Shown: positions 23,499 through 33,107, counted from the stretch's first letter. The stretch: 34,783 bases of DNA from Acidimicrobiaceae bacterium (GCA_027365145.1 DAHXOA010000041.1:1-34783), one strand, 5' to 3'. Made by a program: numbers and translations. The notes: a model not told the origin generated them from the sequence alone.

Positions 23499-24041
23499 TC
23501 ACCGCGTTCCGCTGTCTTCGGAGCCGGCCGACCCGGCGGAGAGCGCGTCCAGGGCAGCCCAGCGCGGGTCGTGCACGGGCGCACACCCACAGGGCGCCGC
23601 GTTGCGATCGGCCCCGCACCCCGGGCAGAGCCCGCGGCAGTCGTCGGCGCACAGGGGAGCGAGCGGGAGGGCGAGCATGACCGCGTCGCGCACCATCGGC
23701 TCCAGGTCGACCAGGTCCCCGTCGAGGGGGTAGGCGTCCTCGTCCTCCCCGGTGCAGTCACCTTCGACGAACCGCTCGCGTACCTCGACATGGACCGAGC
23801 CGTCGACCCGACCACCGCAGCGCCGGCACTCTGCCCGCCACGGCGCGTCGATGAACCCGGTGACGGCGATCCCCCCCGGGTAGGCCGAGAGCACCAGCTC
23901 GACGGCCACGTCGGCCCCACCCGGCACCTCGGCGCCCAGGACGGCCAGGTCGTCCACCGGGCCCTGGGTGGAGACCTGCCGGACGCCGGACGTCCGACGG
24001 CGCAGGGATGCGATCGGGACGGCGAAGCGGGGCGGTGGCAC
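23499..24041 (-). CDS. yceD: YceD/DUF177 family protein
   Basis: DUF177 protein, 180 aa, linked to ribosome or rRNA accumulation and almost always encoded just before rpmF. Features are 'CRRCGG' near residue 73, 'ERFVEGDCTGEDEDAYPLDG', 'DLEPMVRDAVMLALPLAPLC' and the C-terminal cysteine cluster 'CRGLCPGCGADRNAAPCGC'. It starts with GTG at 24041 without a visible Shine-Dalgarno sequence, 23 nt after the sepIVA stop. The unusual point is its downstream neighbour: a secreted-protein gene instead of rpmF. Confidence 0.92.
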   Translation of the reverse strand: MPPPRFAVPIASLRRRTSGVRQVSTQGPVDDLAVLGAEVPGGADVAVELVLSAYPGGIAVTGFIDAPWRAECRRCGGRVDGSVHVEVRERFVEGDCTGEDEDAYPLDGDLVDLEPMVRDAVMLALPLAPLCADDCRGLCPGCGADRNAAPCGCAPVHDPRWAALDALSAGSAGSEDSGTR

Positions 24042-24064
24042 GTCGGCGGCTCGGGCGGGACGGA

Positions 24065-24685
24065 TCAGGCGAGATCCTGGTCGAAGAAGCCTTCGGCGTC
24101 CTCGTCGCGCTCGACGATCCCGGTCGGGGACGAACCCTCCGCTTCGAGACCCGACGACCAGCCTTCCGCCGGGGGCGGTGGCGCGCCCTGGGGAAGGACC
24201 TGGAGCTTCTCCCGCCCGGCTTGGACGGTCTTCATGACGCGGTCGAGCACGATCTCGAAGTTGGCGAGCTGGCGGTCGGCGTAGTCCTCCGCCTCGTGGC
24301 GGAGCCGGCGGGCCTCCTCGTTGGCGTCGTCGAGGATGCGCTGGGCGGCGTGGTTCGCCTGGCGGACGATCTCGGTGCGCTGCACCATGCGCTCGGCCTG
24401 CACTCGCACCTCGTCAAGAAGGCCTTCGGCCTCCCGCTCCTTCTCCGCCAAGAACTCCTCCCGCTCCTTCAACAGCCATCTGGCCTGCCGCAGCTCTTCG
24501 GGCAGCTGGTCGAGGGCGGCGTACAACAGCTCGGCCATCTCGTCCCGCGACACCAGGACCGAGGCGGAGAGCGGCATGGCCTTCGCCGAGAGCACCAGCT
24601 CGAGGGCGTGGCGGACCAACGTCTCGGCGTCGTGCTCCTCCGAGAGCGCCTGGCGCTCCTCGAAGTCGTCGAAGACGTCACTCAT
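24065..24685 (-). CDS. sepIVA: SepIVA/DivIVA-like coiled-coil protein
   Basis: A 206-aa protein, mostly helical. From about residue 50 to 160 it is a charged coiled coil (EELRQARWLLKEREEFLAEK ... ANEEARRLRHEAEDYADRQL), and it ends in a Pro-rich, acidic tail. Gene order next to coaD and yceD matches mycobacterial Rv2927c/SepIVA, a DivIVA-domain protein needed for septation. The classical N-terminal DivIVA lipid-binding motif is not evident. The ATG overlaps the coaD stop by 8 nt. The name rests on context and general sequence character; another DivIVA/Wag31-type scaffold protein is possible. Confidence 0.72.
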   Translation of the reverse strand: MSDVFDDFEERQALSEEHDAETLVRHALELVLSAKAMPLSASVLVSRDEMAELLYAALDQLPEELRQARWLLKEREEFLAEKEREAEGLLDEVRVQAERMVQRTEIVRQANHAAQRILDDANEEARRLRHEAEDYADRQLANFEIVLDRVMKTVQAGREKLQVLPQGAPPPPAEGWSSGLEAEGSSPTGIVERDEDAEGFFDQDLA

Positions 24686-25160
24686 CGGCGAACTTTTCCT
24701 GGAGTCGGGTGGCGACCACCTCGGGCACGAACGACGTGACGTCGCCGCGGAAGCGCGCCACCTCCCGGAGCAGGCGCGACGCGATGAACGAATGGGCCGA
24801 GCTGGTCGGAATGAACAGCGTCTCCATCCCGGAGAGCTCCTTGTTCATCTGCGCCATCTGGAGCTCGTTCTCGAAGTCCGACACGGCTCGGAGGCCCTTC
24901 ACGATGGCGGTGGCGCCCACGTCACGGGCGACGTCCACCACGAGCGTGCTGACCGAGACGATCCGCACGTTGGCCAGGTGGCCGAGCGACTTCTCCAGCA
25001 TCTCCTGGCGCTCGTCCAGGCTGAAAAGGGGCTCGGTCTTCTGCGGGTTGCGGAGGGCGGCCACCACCACCTCGTCGAAGAGGCGGGAGGCCCGCTCGAT
25101 CACCTCGAGATGGCCGTTGTGCACGGGGTCGAACGACCCGGGAATGAGCGCGATCCTCAC
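24678..25160 (-). CDS. coaD: Phosphopantetheine adenylyltransferase
   Basis: CoaD, 160 aa, adds AMP to 4'-phosphopantetheine in coenzyme A synthesis. The nucleotidyltransferase motif is 'PGSFDPVHNGHLEVIERASR' near the start. 'GLRAVSDFENELQMAQMNKE' and 'SSAHSFIASRLLREVARFRG' are the family's substrate-binding segments. The GTG at 25160 overlaps the rsmD stop as GTGA; the ORF-track extension to 25739 covers rsmD in another frame. CoA made here is also the source of the phosphopantetheine arm of the ACP encoded in this window. Confidence 0.97.
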   Translation of the reverse strand: MRIALIPGSFDPVHNGHLEVIERASRLFDEVVVAALRNPQKTEPLFSLDERQEMLEKSLGHLANVRIVSVSTLVVDVARDVGATAIVKGLRAVSDFENELQMAQMNKELSGMETLFIPTSSAHSFIASRLLREVARFRGDVTSFVPEVVATRLQEKFADE

Positions 25161-25714
25161 GAAGCACCTTTCTCTGTCGCCCGGATCGTCCGGGCCACGG
25201 TGACGAGCGTACCGCCGTAACGGCGCGACCTGATGATGCACCACTCCGGCGGCGCGGGGATGTCGGCGCGGGACTCGAGTACCACCAGATCGGCCGGCAG
25301 GGTCGGGATCAGCGCATCCCACTGGGCGAACGCGTAGGGGGGATCGCAGAAGGCCAGGTCGAAACGGGCGGCCGTGGTGGCCGACCACGAAACGGCGTCG
25401 CTCCGGACGATGGAGACCGTCCCGGACGCCTCCGCCTTCCCCATCCCGGTGCCGGAAAGGTTCTGCCGCACCGAGGCGAGCGAGCCGGCGTCGTTGTCGA
25501 CGAACGTCACGGAGGCCGCCCCCCGCGAAAGTGCCTCGATCCCGAGAGCGCCCGAGCCGGCGAAGAGGTCGGCGACCCGGAGCCCCTCCACGTCCCCGAG
25601 CGAGAAGAGCATGTCGAACATCGCCTCCCGGACCCGGTCCGAGGTGGGACGCACCGCGCCCGACGCCGGCACGGTCAGGCGCCTGCCCCGGAGCTCCCCC
25701 GCGATCACGCGCAC
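25157..25714 (-). CDS. rsmD: 16S rRNA (guanine966-N2)-methyltransferase
   Basis: RsmD methylates G966 of 16S rRNA in the small subunit. It has 185 aa and the family features 'MRVIAGELRGRRLTVP', 'RPTSDRVREAMFDML', the SAM site 'VADLFAGSGALGIEALSRGA' and the N6/N2-methylase motif IV 'FCDPPYAF'. It starts with GTG at 25714, 60 nt after recG, and its stop overlaps coaD by 4 nt. The rsmD-coaD order is widespread. Confidence 0.96.
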   Translation of the reverse strand: MRVIAGELRGRRLTVPASGAVRPTSDRVREAMFDMLFSLGDVEGLRVADLFAGSGALGIEALSRGAASVTFVDNDAGSLASVRQNLSGTGMGKAEASGTVSIVRSDAVSWSATTAARFDLAFCDPPYAFAQWDALIPTLPADLVVLESRADIPAPPEWCIIRSRRYGGTLVTVARTIRATEKGAS

Positions 25715-25774
25715 CGGCCCACCCTACCGGCTCCGACACGACCGGTTCTCGGGCGGGCGGTCAGCTCTCGGCGG

Positions 25775-28045
25775 TCAGCTCTTGAACAGGAACTCGGCGT
25801 CGTCGTCGTCGATGAAGATCCGGACCTCCTCTTCCAGCAGCTCCCAGGTGGCAGGTCCACGCTCGCCGGCGACCACGGACCGCGCACCCTCCGCCGCCGC
25901 CACCACCAGGTCTCGGTCCCCGGTGACGGACGCCAACCGGAGGTCGCTCCTCCCCTTCTGCCGGGCACCCAGGATGGTGCCCTCGCCGCGCTGGGAGAGG
26001 TCGATCTCGGCCAGCTCGAAGCCGTCGTTGCTGCGCTCGAGGGCGTGCAGGCGCGCCTTCGCCTCGGGCGATCGGCTGGTGGACAGCAGGTAGCACCACG
26101 ACCGATCCCCCCCTCGCCCGACCCTGCCCCGCAGCTGGTGGAGCTGGGCGATCCCGAAGTGGTCGGCGTCCTCGATGACCATGACCGTCGCCTCCGGGAC
26201 GTCGACCCCGACCTCGATCACGGTGGTGGCCACGAGCACGTCGAGCGACCCGGCCCTGAAGGCCGCCATCACCTGCTCCTTCTCCGTCGAGCGGAGCTGG
26301 CCGTGGAGCAGGCCCAACCGCAGCCCAGCCAGCTCCCCGTCGGCCAACCTCGCCATCTCATCGGTGACCGATGCCGCTTCCACGAGCTCGGAGCCTTCGA
26401 CGAGCGGGCAGACCACGAACGCGCGGCGGCCGGCGGCCACCTCGGAGCGGACCCGCCCCCACGCCCGCTTCACCGCCGCCGGTGTGCGCGCCCACTCGGT
26501 GGTGACCGGCTGGCGGCCGGGCGGCAGCTCGTCGACCACGGTCATGTCGAGATCGCCGAAGACCACCATCGCCGCTGTCCGGGGGATAGGTGTCGCCGTC
26601 ATGACGAGGAGGTCGGGATCCAGACCCCGTCCGCCCGGTGCGTGCCCCTTCGCCCGGAGTGCCGCCCGCTGCTCCACGCCGAATCGATGCTGCTCGTCGA
26701 TCACGGCCACACCGAGCGCGGCGAAGACGACGGACTCCTCGAGCAGCGCGTGGGTGCCGACAAGAAGGTCGACCGTGCCGGCAGCCACGCCTCCGAGGAT
26801 GGCAGCGCGGGCCTTCGCCGGCGTGCGACTGGTGAGCACCTCCAACCGTGGCGGCCGGGCGCCTCCCAGCACCTCGGGGTCGGCGACGGTGAGCCCGGAC
26901 AGCATCTGGCGGATGCCGAGCGCGTGCTGGTCGGCCAGGACCTCGGTGGGCGCCATGAGGGCACCCTGGTACCCACCCTGGACGGCGACGAGGAGGGCGG
27001 CCAGCGCCACCACGGTCTTTCCCGCGCCCACGTCCCCCTGGAGCAACCGGTGCATCGGGAGCTCGCCGGCCAGGTCGGCGCAGATGGCGTCGATGGCCCG
27101 GCGCTGGGCGCCCGTCGGCTCGAAGGGGAGCTGGTCGAGGAAGCGGTCGACGAGGCTCGGCGCGCCGCCCGGGTCGCGGACGACGTGGGCGATCCCGCGG
27201 GCGTCCTGGCGCATCCTGGCCTTCTTCAGGGCCAACACCAGCTGGAGGCGCAACAGCTCGTCGAACGCCAGCCGCCGGCGGGACGGCTCCACGTCCTCGG
27301 GGGAGGCTGGCTGGTGGATGCCCCGCAGTGCGGTCGTCCGCCCGACGAGGCCGAGGTCGCCCCGCCAGCGATCGTCGACCGGGTCCGCCAGCTCCCCGGC
27401 GCGATCCAGCGCCTCGGCGACGTAACGGGCGATCCGCACCGAGGTGAGCCGGGACTTCTCCGAGAGGGGGTAGACCGGGTAGACCCTCCCGGCGAGGATC
27501 CCGCCGGGAGGGCCGCCGTGCCCGACGCCCCCGGGATCCCCTCCCCACCCTGAGCCGGCGACCGGCGACGACGGTGCCGGTCCCGGTCCCAGGACCTCGA
27601 CGGTCGGGCTCGCCATCTGGAGGACATCCCGGTAGCGCGTCACCTTCCCGTAGAACAGTGCCAGCATCCCCGCGGAAAGGGTGGAGACCCGCCACGGCTG
27701 GCCGAAGAAGACCACGCGGAGCGATCCCGACGCGTCGGTCACCTCCACTTCCACCCGGGAGATCCCCCGACCCCGCCGGGCGGCTCCCCCCGAGGACCGG
27801 ATACGGCGGACCTGACCCACCACGGACGCCGACTCCCCCTCGGTCAGGCGGTCCAGCGTGACGAGGTGGGAAGCGTCGACGTGCCGACGCGGGTAGTGGG
27901 TGAGCAGATCGAGAACCGTCGCGATCCCGAGCGCACCGAGCTCGCCTTCGGCCACCGTGCCCACACCCCGGAGCACACCGACCGGGATCCCGGCCAGCTG
28001 GCGCAACCGGCGACCGGGAACTCCTCCCCCAGGAGCGGCGTTCAT
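25775..28045 (-). CDS. recG: ATP-dependent DNA helicase RecG
   Basis: RecG remodels stalled replication forks and branched DNA. It has 756 aa. The wedge/OB region is in the N-terminal third (ASVVGQVRRIRSSGG ... VEVTDASGSLRVVFFGQPW). Helicase motifs follow: Walker A 'LLQGDVGAGKTVVALAALL', 'MAPTEVLADQHA', the box 'AVIDEQHRFGVEQR', 'VMTATPIPRT', 'LLHGQLRSTEKEQVMAAF', and 'HQLRGRVGRGGDRSWCYL', typical of RecG/Mfd. 'DEQH' in place of DEEH is usual in RecG of Gram-positives. It starts with ATG 46 nt after the DAK2-kinase gene. Confidence 0.97.
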   Translation of the reverse strand: MNAAPGGGVPGRRLRQLAGIPVGVLRGVGTVAEGELGALGIATVLDLLTHYPRRHVDASHLVTLDRLTEGESASVVGQVRRIRSSGGAARRGRGISRVEVEVTDASGSLRVVFFGQPWRVSTLSAGMLALFYGKVTRYRDVLQMASPTVEVLGPGPAPSSPVAGSGWGGDPGGVGHGGPPGGILAGRVYPVYPLSEKSRLTSVRIARYVAEALDRAGELADPVDDRWRGDLGLVGRTTALRGIHQPASPEDVEPSRRRLAFDELLRLQLVLALKKARMRQDARGIAHVVRDPGGAPSLVDRFLDQLPFEPTGAQRRAIDAICADLAGELPMHRLLQGDVGAGKTVVALAALLVAVQGGYQGALMAPTEVLADQHALGIRQMLSGLTVADPEVLGGARPPRLEVLTSRTPAKARAAILGGVAAGTVDLLVGTHALLEESVVFAALGVAVIDEQHRFGVEQRAALRAKGHAPGGRGLDPDLLVMTATPIPRTAAMVVFGDLDMTVVDELPPGRQPVTTEWARTPAAVKRAWGRVRSEVAAGRRAFVVCPLVEGSELVEAASVTDEMARLADGELAGLRLGLLHGQLRSTEKEQVMAAFRAGSLDVLVATTVIEVGVDVPEATVMVIEDADHFGIAQLHQLRGRVGRGGDRSWCYLLSTSRSPEAKARLHALERSNDGFELAEIDLSQRGEGTILGARQKGRSDLRLASVTGDRDLVVAAAEGARSVVAGERGPATWELLEEEVRIFIDDDDAEFLFKS

Positions 28046-28091
28046 GCGGCAGGCGGGCTCATCTGGTGGGCGGGCTCACTCGATGGAGAGC

Positions 28092-29927
28092 TCACTCGAT
28101 GGAGAACAGGTAGGGGTAGAGCGGCTGCCCGCCGTGATGGACCTCGATGTCCACGTCCGGCCAGTGTTCGTGGAGCCATTCGGTCAGACGGCGGGTGTCC
28201 GCCGCCGTCGACGCCTCTCCCTCGAAGATCGTGACCAGGTTGTGCCCTGGCTCGACGAGCAGGTCGAGGAGCCTGCACCCAGCGTCGCTCGGCGCCGGGG
28301 ACACGACCTGGATCCCCGCCCGCGAGATGCCCAGCCAGTCCCCTGCTCGGATCGGCCCATACGGACCATCGGCGTTCCTGACGGCCCTCGTCACCTCCCC
28401 CGGCACCACCCGGGCTGCCGACGCCTCCATCGCCGCTGCGTTGGCGTCCACGTGAGCGGCGGGGTCGTAGGCGAGCAGGGCAGCGAACCCCTCCACGATG
28501 GTCGCCGTCGGGATGATCCGCACCTGCTTGCTCGTGAGGGCGTCGACCCGGCCCGCCACGGCATGGATGTTGTCGTTGTTCGGGAGCACGATCACCTCGT
28601 CGGCATCGACCGCTTCCACAGCGTCCAGCATCTCGGCCGTCGACGGGTTCATCGACTGACCACCGGCGATCACCCGCTGCACGCCGAGGGACCTGAAGAT
28701 CCGTCCGATGCCCTCACCGGCGGCGACGGCGACGGCACCCGTCGTGCGACGGGGCCCCGGCGGGATGTCCGACGGTCCGGTCCCGGCCGTGCCCGCGGCC
28801 TCCCGCACCCAACGCTCCTCCTCGACCTGCTCGAGGAGGTCGGTCACGCGGATCGAATGCGGCCGCCCGGCGTCGATCGCCGCTTCGATCGCAGCGCCGA
28901 TGTCGTCGGTATGGATATGGCAGTTCCACAGGCCACCCCCCCCGACGACGACGATGGAGTCCCCCACGCCGGCCCAGACCTCCTTGAAGTGGGGGATCGT
29001 CTCGTCCGGGGCATCGAGGAGGTACATCACCTCGTAGCGCAGCTTGGCCAGCGTCGCCGTCGAACCGGCAGCGTCGCCACCGGAGTCCACCGCCGACCGG
29101 ACCGAACCCGTCGGGCCGCTGGCTACCGGAGGATCCCCGTCCGCCGGGACCGGTGGCGGTGGGAGCGGACTGCCGGCCACGACGTGCAACAGCGCGTCGA
29201 ACAGCAACAGGTACCCCGCCCCACCGGCGTCGACCACCCCGGCGTCGGCGAGCACGGCAAGGAGCTGGGGCGTCCGGGCCAGCGCGTCGGCAGCGCCGCC
29301 CTTCGCCGCCTGGACCACGTCGTAGAGCGACTTGCCCACCTCGGCCGCTTCGGTGGCGGCTTCGGCAGCTCCGCGTGCCACCGTGAGGATCGTTCCCTCG
29401 ACCGGGCGCATCACCGCCTCGCGCGCCAACCGATCGGCGGCGGCGAGCGCTCGGGCCAGTTCGGGCGCTCCGACGGCATCACCGGGCCGGCCCCCCGCAC
29501 CGTCACGCCCGTCACGCCCGTCGCCTCCGGTTCCCGGACGTGCCGCCTCGACGAACGCATCGGCAAGGCCCCGGAGGAGTTGGGACAAGATCACCCCCGA
29601 GTTTCCCCGTGCCCCCATCAGCGACCCGTGGGCGATCGCCTCGCAGATCTGGCCCATGGCAGGCGCCTTGCCCGAATCCGCCGGCACCCCGCCGTTACCG
29701 ACCCCGCCGTCGTTGCCGACCTCGCCGTCGCCCGGATCGCTTAAGGTCCGGTCGATCGCCGCCACGGTCGACTCGACGGTGAGCGCCATGTTGGTGCCGG
29801 TGTCGCCGTCGGGGACCGGGTAGACGTTGAGGCGGTTGATCGCCTCCCGATGCGCCTGGAGCACATCACGGTAGGAGACGATCACCGCCTGCACGTCAGC
29901 GGCGTCGAGCGCCTCCAGAGTGGTCAC
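28092..29927 (-). CDS. DAK2/YloV-family protein (fatty-acid kinase FakA-like)
   Basis: A two-domain protein of about 611 aa. The N-terminal DAK2 kinase domain has the nucleotide/Mg site 'NRLNVYPVPDGDTGTNM' and 'HGSLMGARGNSGVILSQLLR'. The C-terminal part carries 'VIAGGQSMNPSTAEMLDAVE' and 'VIVLPNNDNIHAVA', the DegV-like DAK1 region. Family members (FakA) phosphorylate fatty acids held by FakB, which would feed PlsX/PlsY lipid synthesis; plsX is in the same block, but no fakB is seen. Gly/Asp-rich inserts occur at about 65-90 and 135-155. I chose the GTG at 29927: TAGCAT lies 7 nt before it, suggesting a leaderless start. The ORF track starts at 29957, which adds ten residues and is possible. 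Confidence 0.9.
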   Translation of the reverse strand: MTTLEALDAADVQAVIVSYRDVLQAHREAINRLNVYPVPDGDTGTNMALTVESTVAAIDRTLSDPGDGEVGNDGGVGNGGVPADSGKAPAMGQICEAIAHGSLMGARGNSGVILSQLLRGLADAFVEAARPGTGGDGRDGRDGAGGRPGDAVGAPELARALAAADRLAREAVMRPVEGTILTVARGAAEAATEAAEVGKSLYDVVQAAKGGAADALARTPQLLAVLADAGVVDAGGAGYLLLFDALLHVVAGSPLPPPPVPADGDPPVASGPTGSVRSAVDSGGDAAGSTATLAKLRYEVMYLLDAPDETIPHFKEVWAGVGDSIVVVGGGGLWNCHIHTDDIGAAIEAAIDAGRPHSIRVTDLLEQVEEERWVREAAGTAGTGPSDIPPGPRRTTGAVAVAAGEGIGRIFRSLGVQRVIAGGQSMNPSTAEMLDAVEAVDADEVIVLPNNDNIHAVAGRVDALTSKQVRIIPTATIVEGFAALLAYDPAAHVDANAAAMEASAARVVPGEVTRAVRNADGPYGPIRAGDWLGISRAGIQVVSPAPSDAGCRLLDLLVEPGHNLVTIFEGEASTAADTRRLTEWLHEHWPDVDIEVHHGGQPLYPYLFSIE

Positions 29928-29934
29928 CGCCAGG

Positions 29935-29944
29935 ATGCTAACCT
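29935..29944. promoter_or_regulatory. Overlapping divergent -10 boxes between the DAK2-kinase gene and rpmB
   Basis: The ten bases ATGCTAACCT contain TAGCAT on the minus strand (29940-29935), 7 nt before the kinase GTG. On the plus strand they contain TAACCT (29939-29944) preceded by TGC, an extended -10 form, 42 nt before rpmB. No good -35 boxes are seen. The two transcripts would compete for the same site. Confidence 0.4.
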
Positions 29945-29986
29945 TTTCCCGGTCCACGAGGAGCCCCGAGAGGAAGTCTGCGTACC

Positions 29987-30220
29987 ATGGCAGCGGTCTG
30001 TGACGTCTGCGGTAAAAAACCTTCGTTCGGCATGAGCGTCAGTCACTCCCATCGCCGCACGAAGCGTCGGTGGGACCCGAACATCCAGCGGGTCCGGGCC
30101 CTGGTCAGCGGGTCCCCCACCCACATCCACGCCTGCACCTCGTGCATCCGCTCGGGCAAGGTCACCAAGCCCCCGGCCCGCCAGATTCCCCAAGCGACGC
30201 CGGAGGCTCGCGTGCGATGA
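29987..30220 (+). CDS. rpmB: 50S ribosomal protein L28
   Basis: Ribosomal protein bL28, 77 aa, with '[20 protein letters not shown]', '[16 protein letters not shown]' and '[11 protein letters not shown]'. The two CXXC pairs mark the zinc-binding form. The C-terminal [16 protein letters not shown] is about 15 residues longer than the usual protein. The ATG has GAGAGGAA upstream. It is transcribed alone, divergent from the DAK2-kinase gene; this rpmB/DAK2/recG order is common in Gram-positive bacteria. Confidence 0.96.
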   Translation: MAAVCDVCGKKPSFGMSVSHSHRRTKRRWDPNIQRVRALVSGSPTHIHACTSCIRSGKVTKPPARQIPQATPEARVR

Positions 30221-30314
30221 GGCGGTTGTCACCGGGTGGAACCGTCGGCGCGCCCGTCCGGGCAAGTCACCCGACAGTCCTCCCGGCCCCGATCTTCTGA
30301 TCCGCACTCCCAGC

Positions 30315-30350
30315 GCTCTGGGAAGCGGGTGCTCTGGGAAGCGAACCCGC
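30315..30350 (+). repeat. Tandem 16-bp repeat and possible rpmB terminator stem
   Basis: GCTCTGGGAAGCG occurs at 30315-30327 and 30331-30343, with a period of 16 bp. The second copy lies in the loop of a 6-bp stem, GCGGGT (30325-30330) with ACCCGC (30345-30350), followed by a pyrimidine-rich run (CGTTCTCCCCTCTTCTC). This is a weak terminator candidate about 130 nt after rpmB. Confidence 0.4.
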
Positions 30351-30416
30351 CGTTCTCCCCTCTTCTCTCCTCCCGGAGCGTTACCCGGGTCCGATCAGGA
30401 TTGGATCGCCATCCGC

Positions 30417-30521
30417 GACCGGCTTGTTGAGAAGATTGCCCCCCATCGAGCCGTGGAAGTCGGCGCGCCCGTAGTCGAACACGCCACCGCTACCCGCCGG
30501 TAGCCCGTCGCCGGCACGGTC
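30417..30521 (-). pseudogene. Remnant of a 'GGVFxYGxAxFxGSxGG' repeat protein
   Basis: On the minus strand the frame reads 'GGVFDYGRADFHGSMGGNLL' followed by NKPV. This closely fits one unit of the repeat in actinobacterial secreted proteins of the form GYWLVASDGGVFxFGDAxFYGSxGGxxLNxPVVGMA. The preceding residues DRAGDGLPAGS look like a degraded 'DGxGYWLVASD'. No partner units or a start codon in a sensible position follow, and the rest of this 93-aa ORF is unlike the family. I therefore call it a decayed fragment of a once larger gene. The match is by memory of the repeat, not by search. Confidence 0.5.
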
Positions 30522-30978
30522 ACCGACGGCGGAGCGGGAACGCCGTCGCGGCCGAGAAGGGTGGGACCGGGTCCTGATCCTCAGCGTCGTCGCGAGCACC
30601 TCCGGCTGTCGTGGCCCGTTCACCGTGCCGGCATCTGCGGTCGGACACCCACACACCCACACCCGACACGGTGCCCGACCGGTCGGACCCCATCAGGAGC
30701 GGTGTTTAGCGGTGATAGCTGTCGGCTCGGACTGACGTACTGGGACTATGCGCACACCGGTATTCGAGCTACCTGCGATCGGGCGACGCGGCGCCGCGTG
30801 TACTGCGGCGGTATCGCGTCGATCTCCAAGGAACCTCCAAGGAAGATCCATGACCTTTCCAAGGTGGGTGACGTGTACTCGCAGCACTGCGGGGACCGAG
30901 AGCGCCTCGGAAACCCGGAGGGCGAGGCCTACGAGCCCCGCCGCTCGATCCCCCAGACTCAGGTGCCGAGGAGACGTG
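30522..30978. other. Gene-free stretch before the MacAB-type operon
   Basis: With 30221-30416 this makes a gap of about 0.75 kb without a convincing gene apart from the remnant above. The ORF-track frames that cross it (30561-33107 and 30748-32217) are upstream extensions of the ABC ATPase and membrane fusion protein frames. It has a short CACACCC-type run at 30647-30661 and a doubled CTCCAAGGAA near 30824-30842. No clear -35/-10 pair was found, though the operon promoter should lie here. Confidence 0.5.
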
Positions 30979-32213
30979 ATGGACGCCAAACACCGACGGT
31001 GGTCGAAGAAATGGACGATCGTGGTCGTGGCCGTGGTCGTGGTGGCCGGCGGCGGTGTGGGGCTGTGGCTCGGGACCCGGTCCTCGTCGCCTGCTGCTGC
31101 TGCCACCACCGAGACCGAGGCCGTCACCACCGGTACCATCTCCGAGAGCGTCTCGGCCACCGGGACCCTGGAGCCGGCCACCGAGGCGAACCTCGACTTC
31201 GGGACCTCCGGAACCGTCGATGCGGTCGATGTCACCGTCGGCCAGAAGGTCACCGCAGGACAGACCGTGGCCACCTTGGACACCACTACGCTCACCGCCT
31301 CGGTGGCCGTGGCCCAGGCCACCGTGTCCTCAGACGAGTCCAAGCTGGCCACCGACGAGGCCGACGACGCGTCGAGCTCGCAGATCGCCGCCGACAACGC
31401 CGCCGTTGCCTCGGCGGAGACCCAGTTGACCAGCGCCAACCAGGCGCTCGCCGATGCCACGCTCACCTCCACAATCGCCGGGACCGTGGCGGAGGTGAAC
31501 CTCACCGTCGGCCAACAGGTGTCCGGGACCGCAGCATCGTCGGGCGCCTCGGCGTCGTCGGCAGCCGCTGCGACCGGGGCGGGAGCGGGCGGTGCCGGAG
31601 GGTTCGGCGGTTCGGCGGCCGGCACCGGATCGGCGTCGACGGCCACCACGGCTACCGCCCAGATCGAGGTGATCTCCACTGGCTCCTATATCGTGAACAC
31701 CACCGTCGACGACACCGAGGTGGGCGAGATCGCCGACGGAGACCAGGCGACCATCACGCTGAGCGGAGCGACGACCCCGGTGTACGGCACCGTGGGATCG
31801 ATCGGGCTCCTGGCGACGAGCACGTCCGGCGTGGCGTCGTTCCCGGTCGTGATCGACGTGACGGGAGACCCCTCCGGGCTCTACGGGGGCATCAGCGCCA
31901 CCGTCACCATCATCTACAAGGAGCTCCAGGACGTCGTCATCGTCCCCACCGCCGCCATCCACTACTCCGGGAGCTCGGCCACGGTCGACGTGGTCGACGG
32001 GTCGAAGCAGGAGCCCCGCACGGTGACCGTCGGGACCACCTCCGGTGCGGAGAGCCAGATCACCTCGGGTCTCCAGGTCGGAGAGAAGATCTCCATCCCC
32101 GTGATCCGCTTCGCGCTGCCGTCCGGGGCAGCCAAGGGCGCTGCCGCCGGGGGGCTCGGCGGCAGGGGCGGCGGGGGCTTCGGGGGCTTCGGGGGCGGCG
32201 GGGGCTTCGGCGG

Positions 32214-32217
<4 letters not shown>
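30979..32217 (+). CDS. HlyD/MacA-type membrane fusion protein
   Basis: Periplasmic-adaptor-like subunit of an ABC exporter, 412 aa. The ATG at 30979 has GAGGAG 5 nt upstream; the ORF-track extension to 30748 has no protein features. A membrane anchor lies at residues 12-33 (WTIVVVAVVVVAGGGVGLWL). Lipoyl-type half motifs are 'TVGQKVTAGQTVATLD' and 'AGTVAEVNLTVGQQVSG', joined by a short Ala/Ser-rich helical hairpin. A beta-barrel segment 'VNTTVDDTEVGEIADGDQAT' and 'VPTAAIHYSG' follow. A Gly-rich insert (GAGAGGAGGFGGSAAG) and a Gly/Phe tail (GGGGFGGFGGGGGFGG) are unusual. The stop overlaps the ATPase start (ATGA). Confidence 0.92.

Positions 32218-33103
<886 letters not shown>

Positions 33104-33107
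<4 letters not shown>

Noticed and set aside
26045-27553. 502-aa plus-strand ORF
   Set aside because: Antisense of recG, with no motifs.
30640-30670. CACACCC-type run as a repeat array or CRISPR
   Set aside because: It is only about 15 bp with no spacer structure.
30561-32213. Long N-terminal extension of the ABC ATPase frame
   Set aside because: It runs through the membrane fusion protein gene in another frame and is Arg/Gly/His-rich. The real start is the ATGA overlap at 32214.
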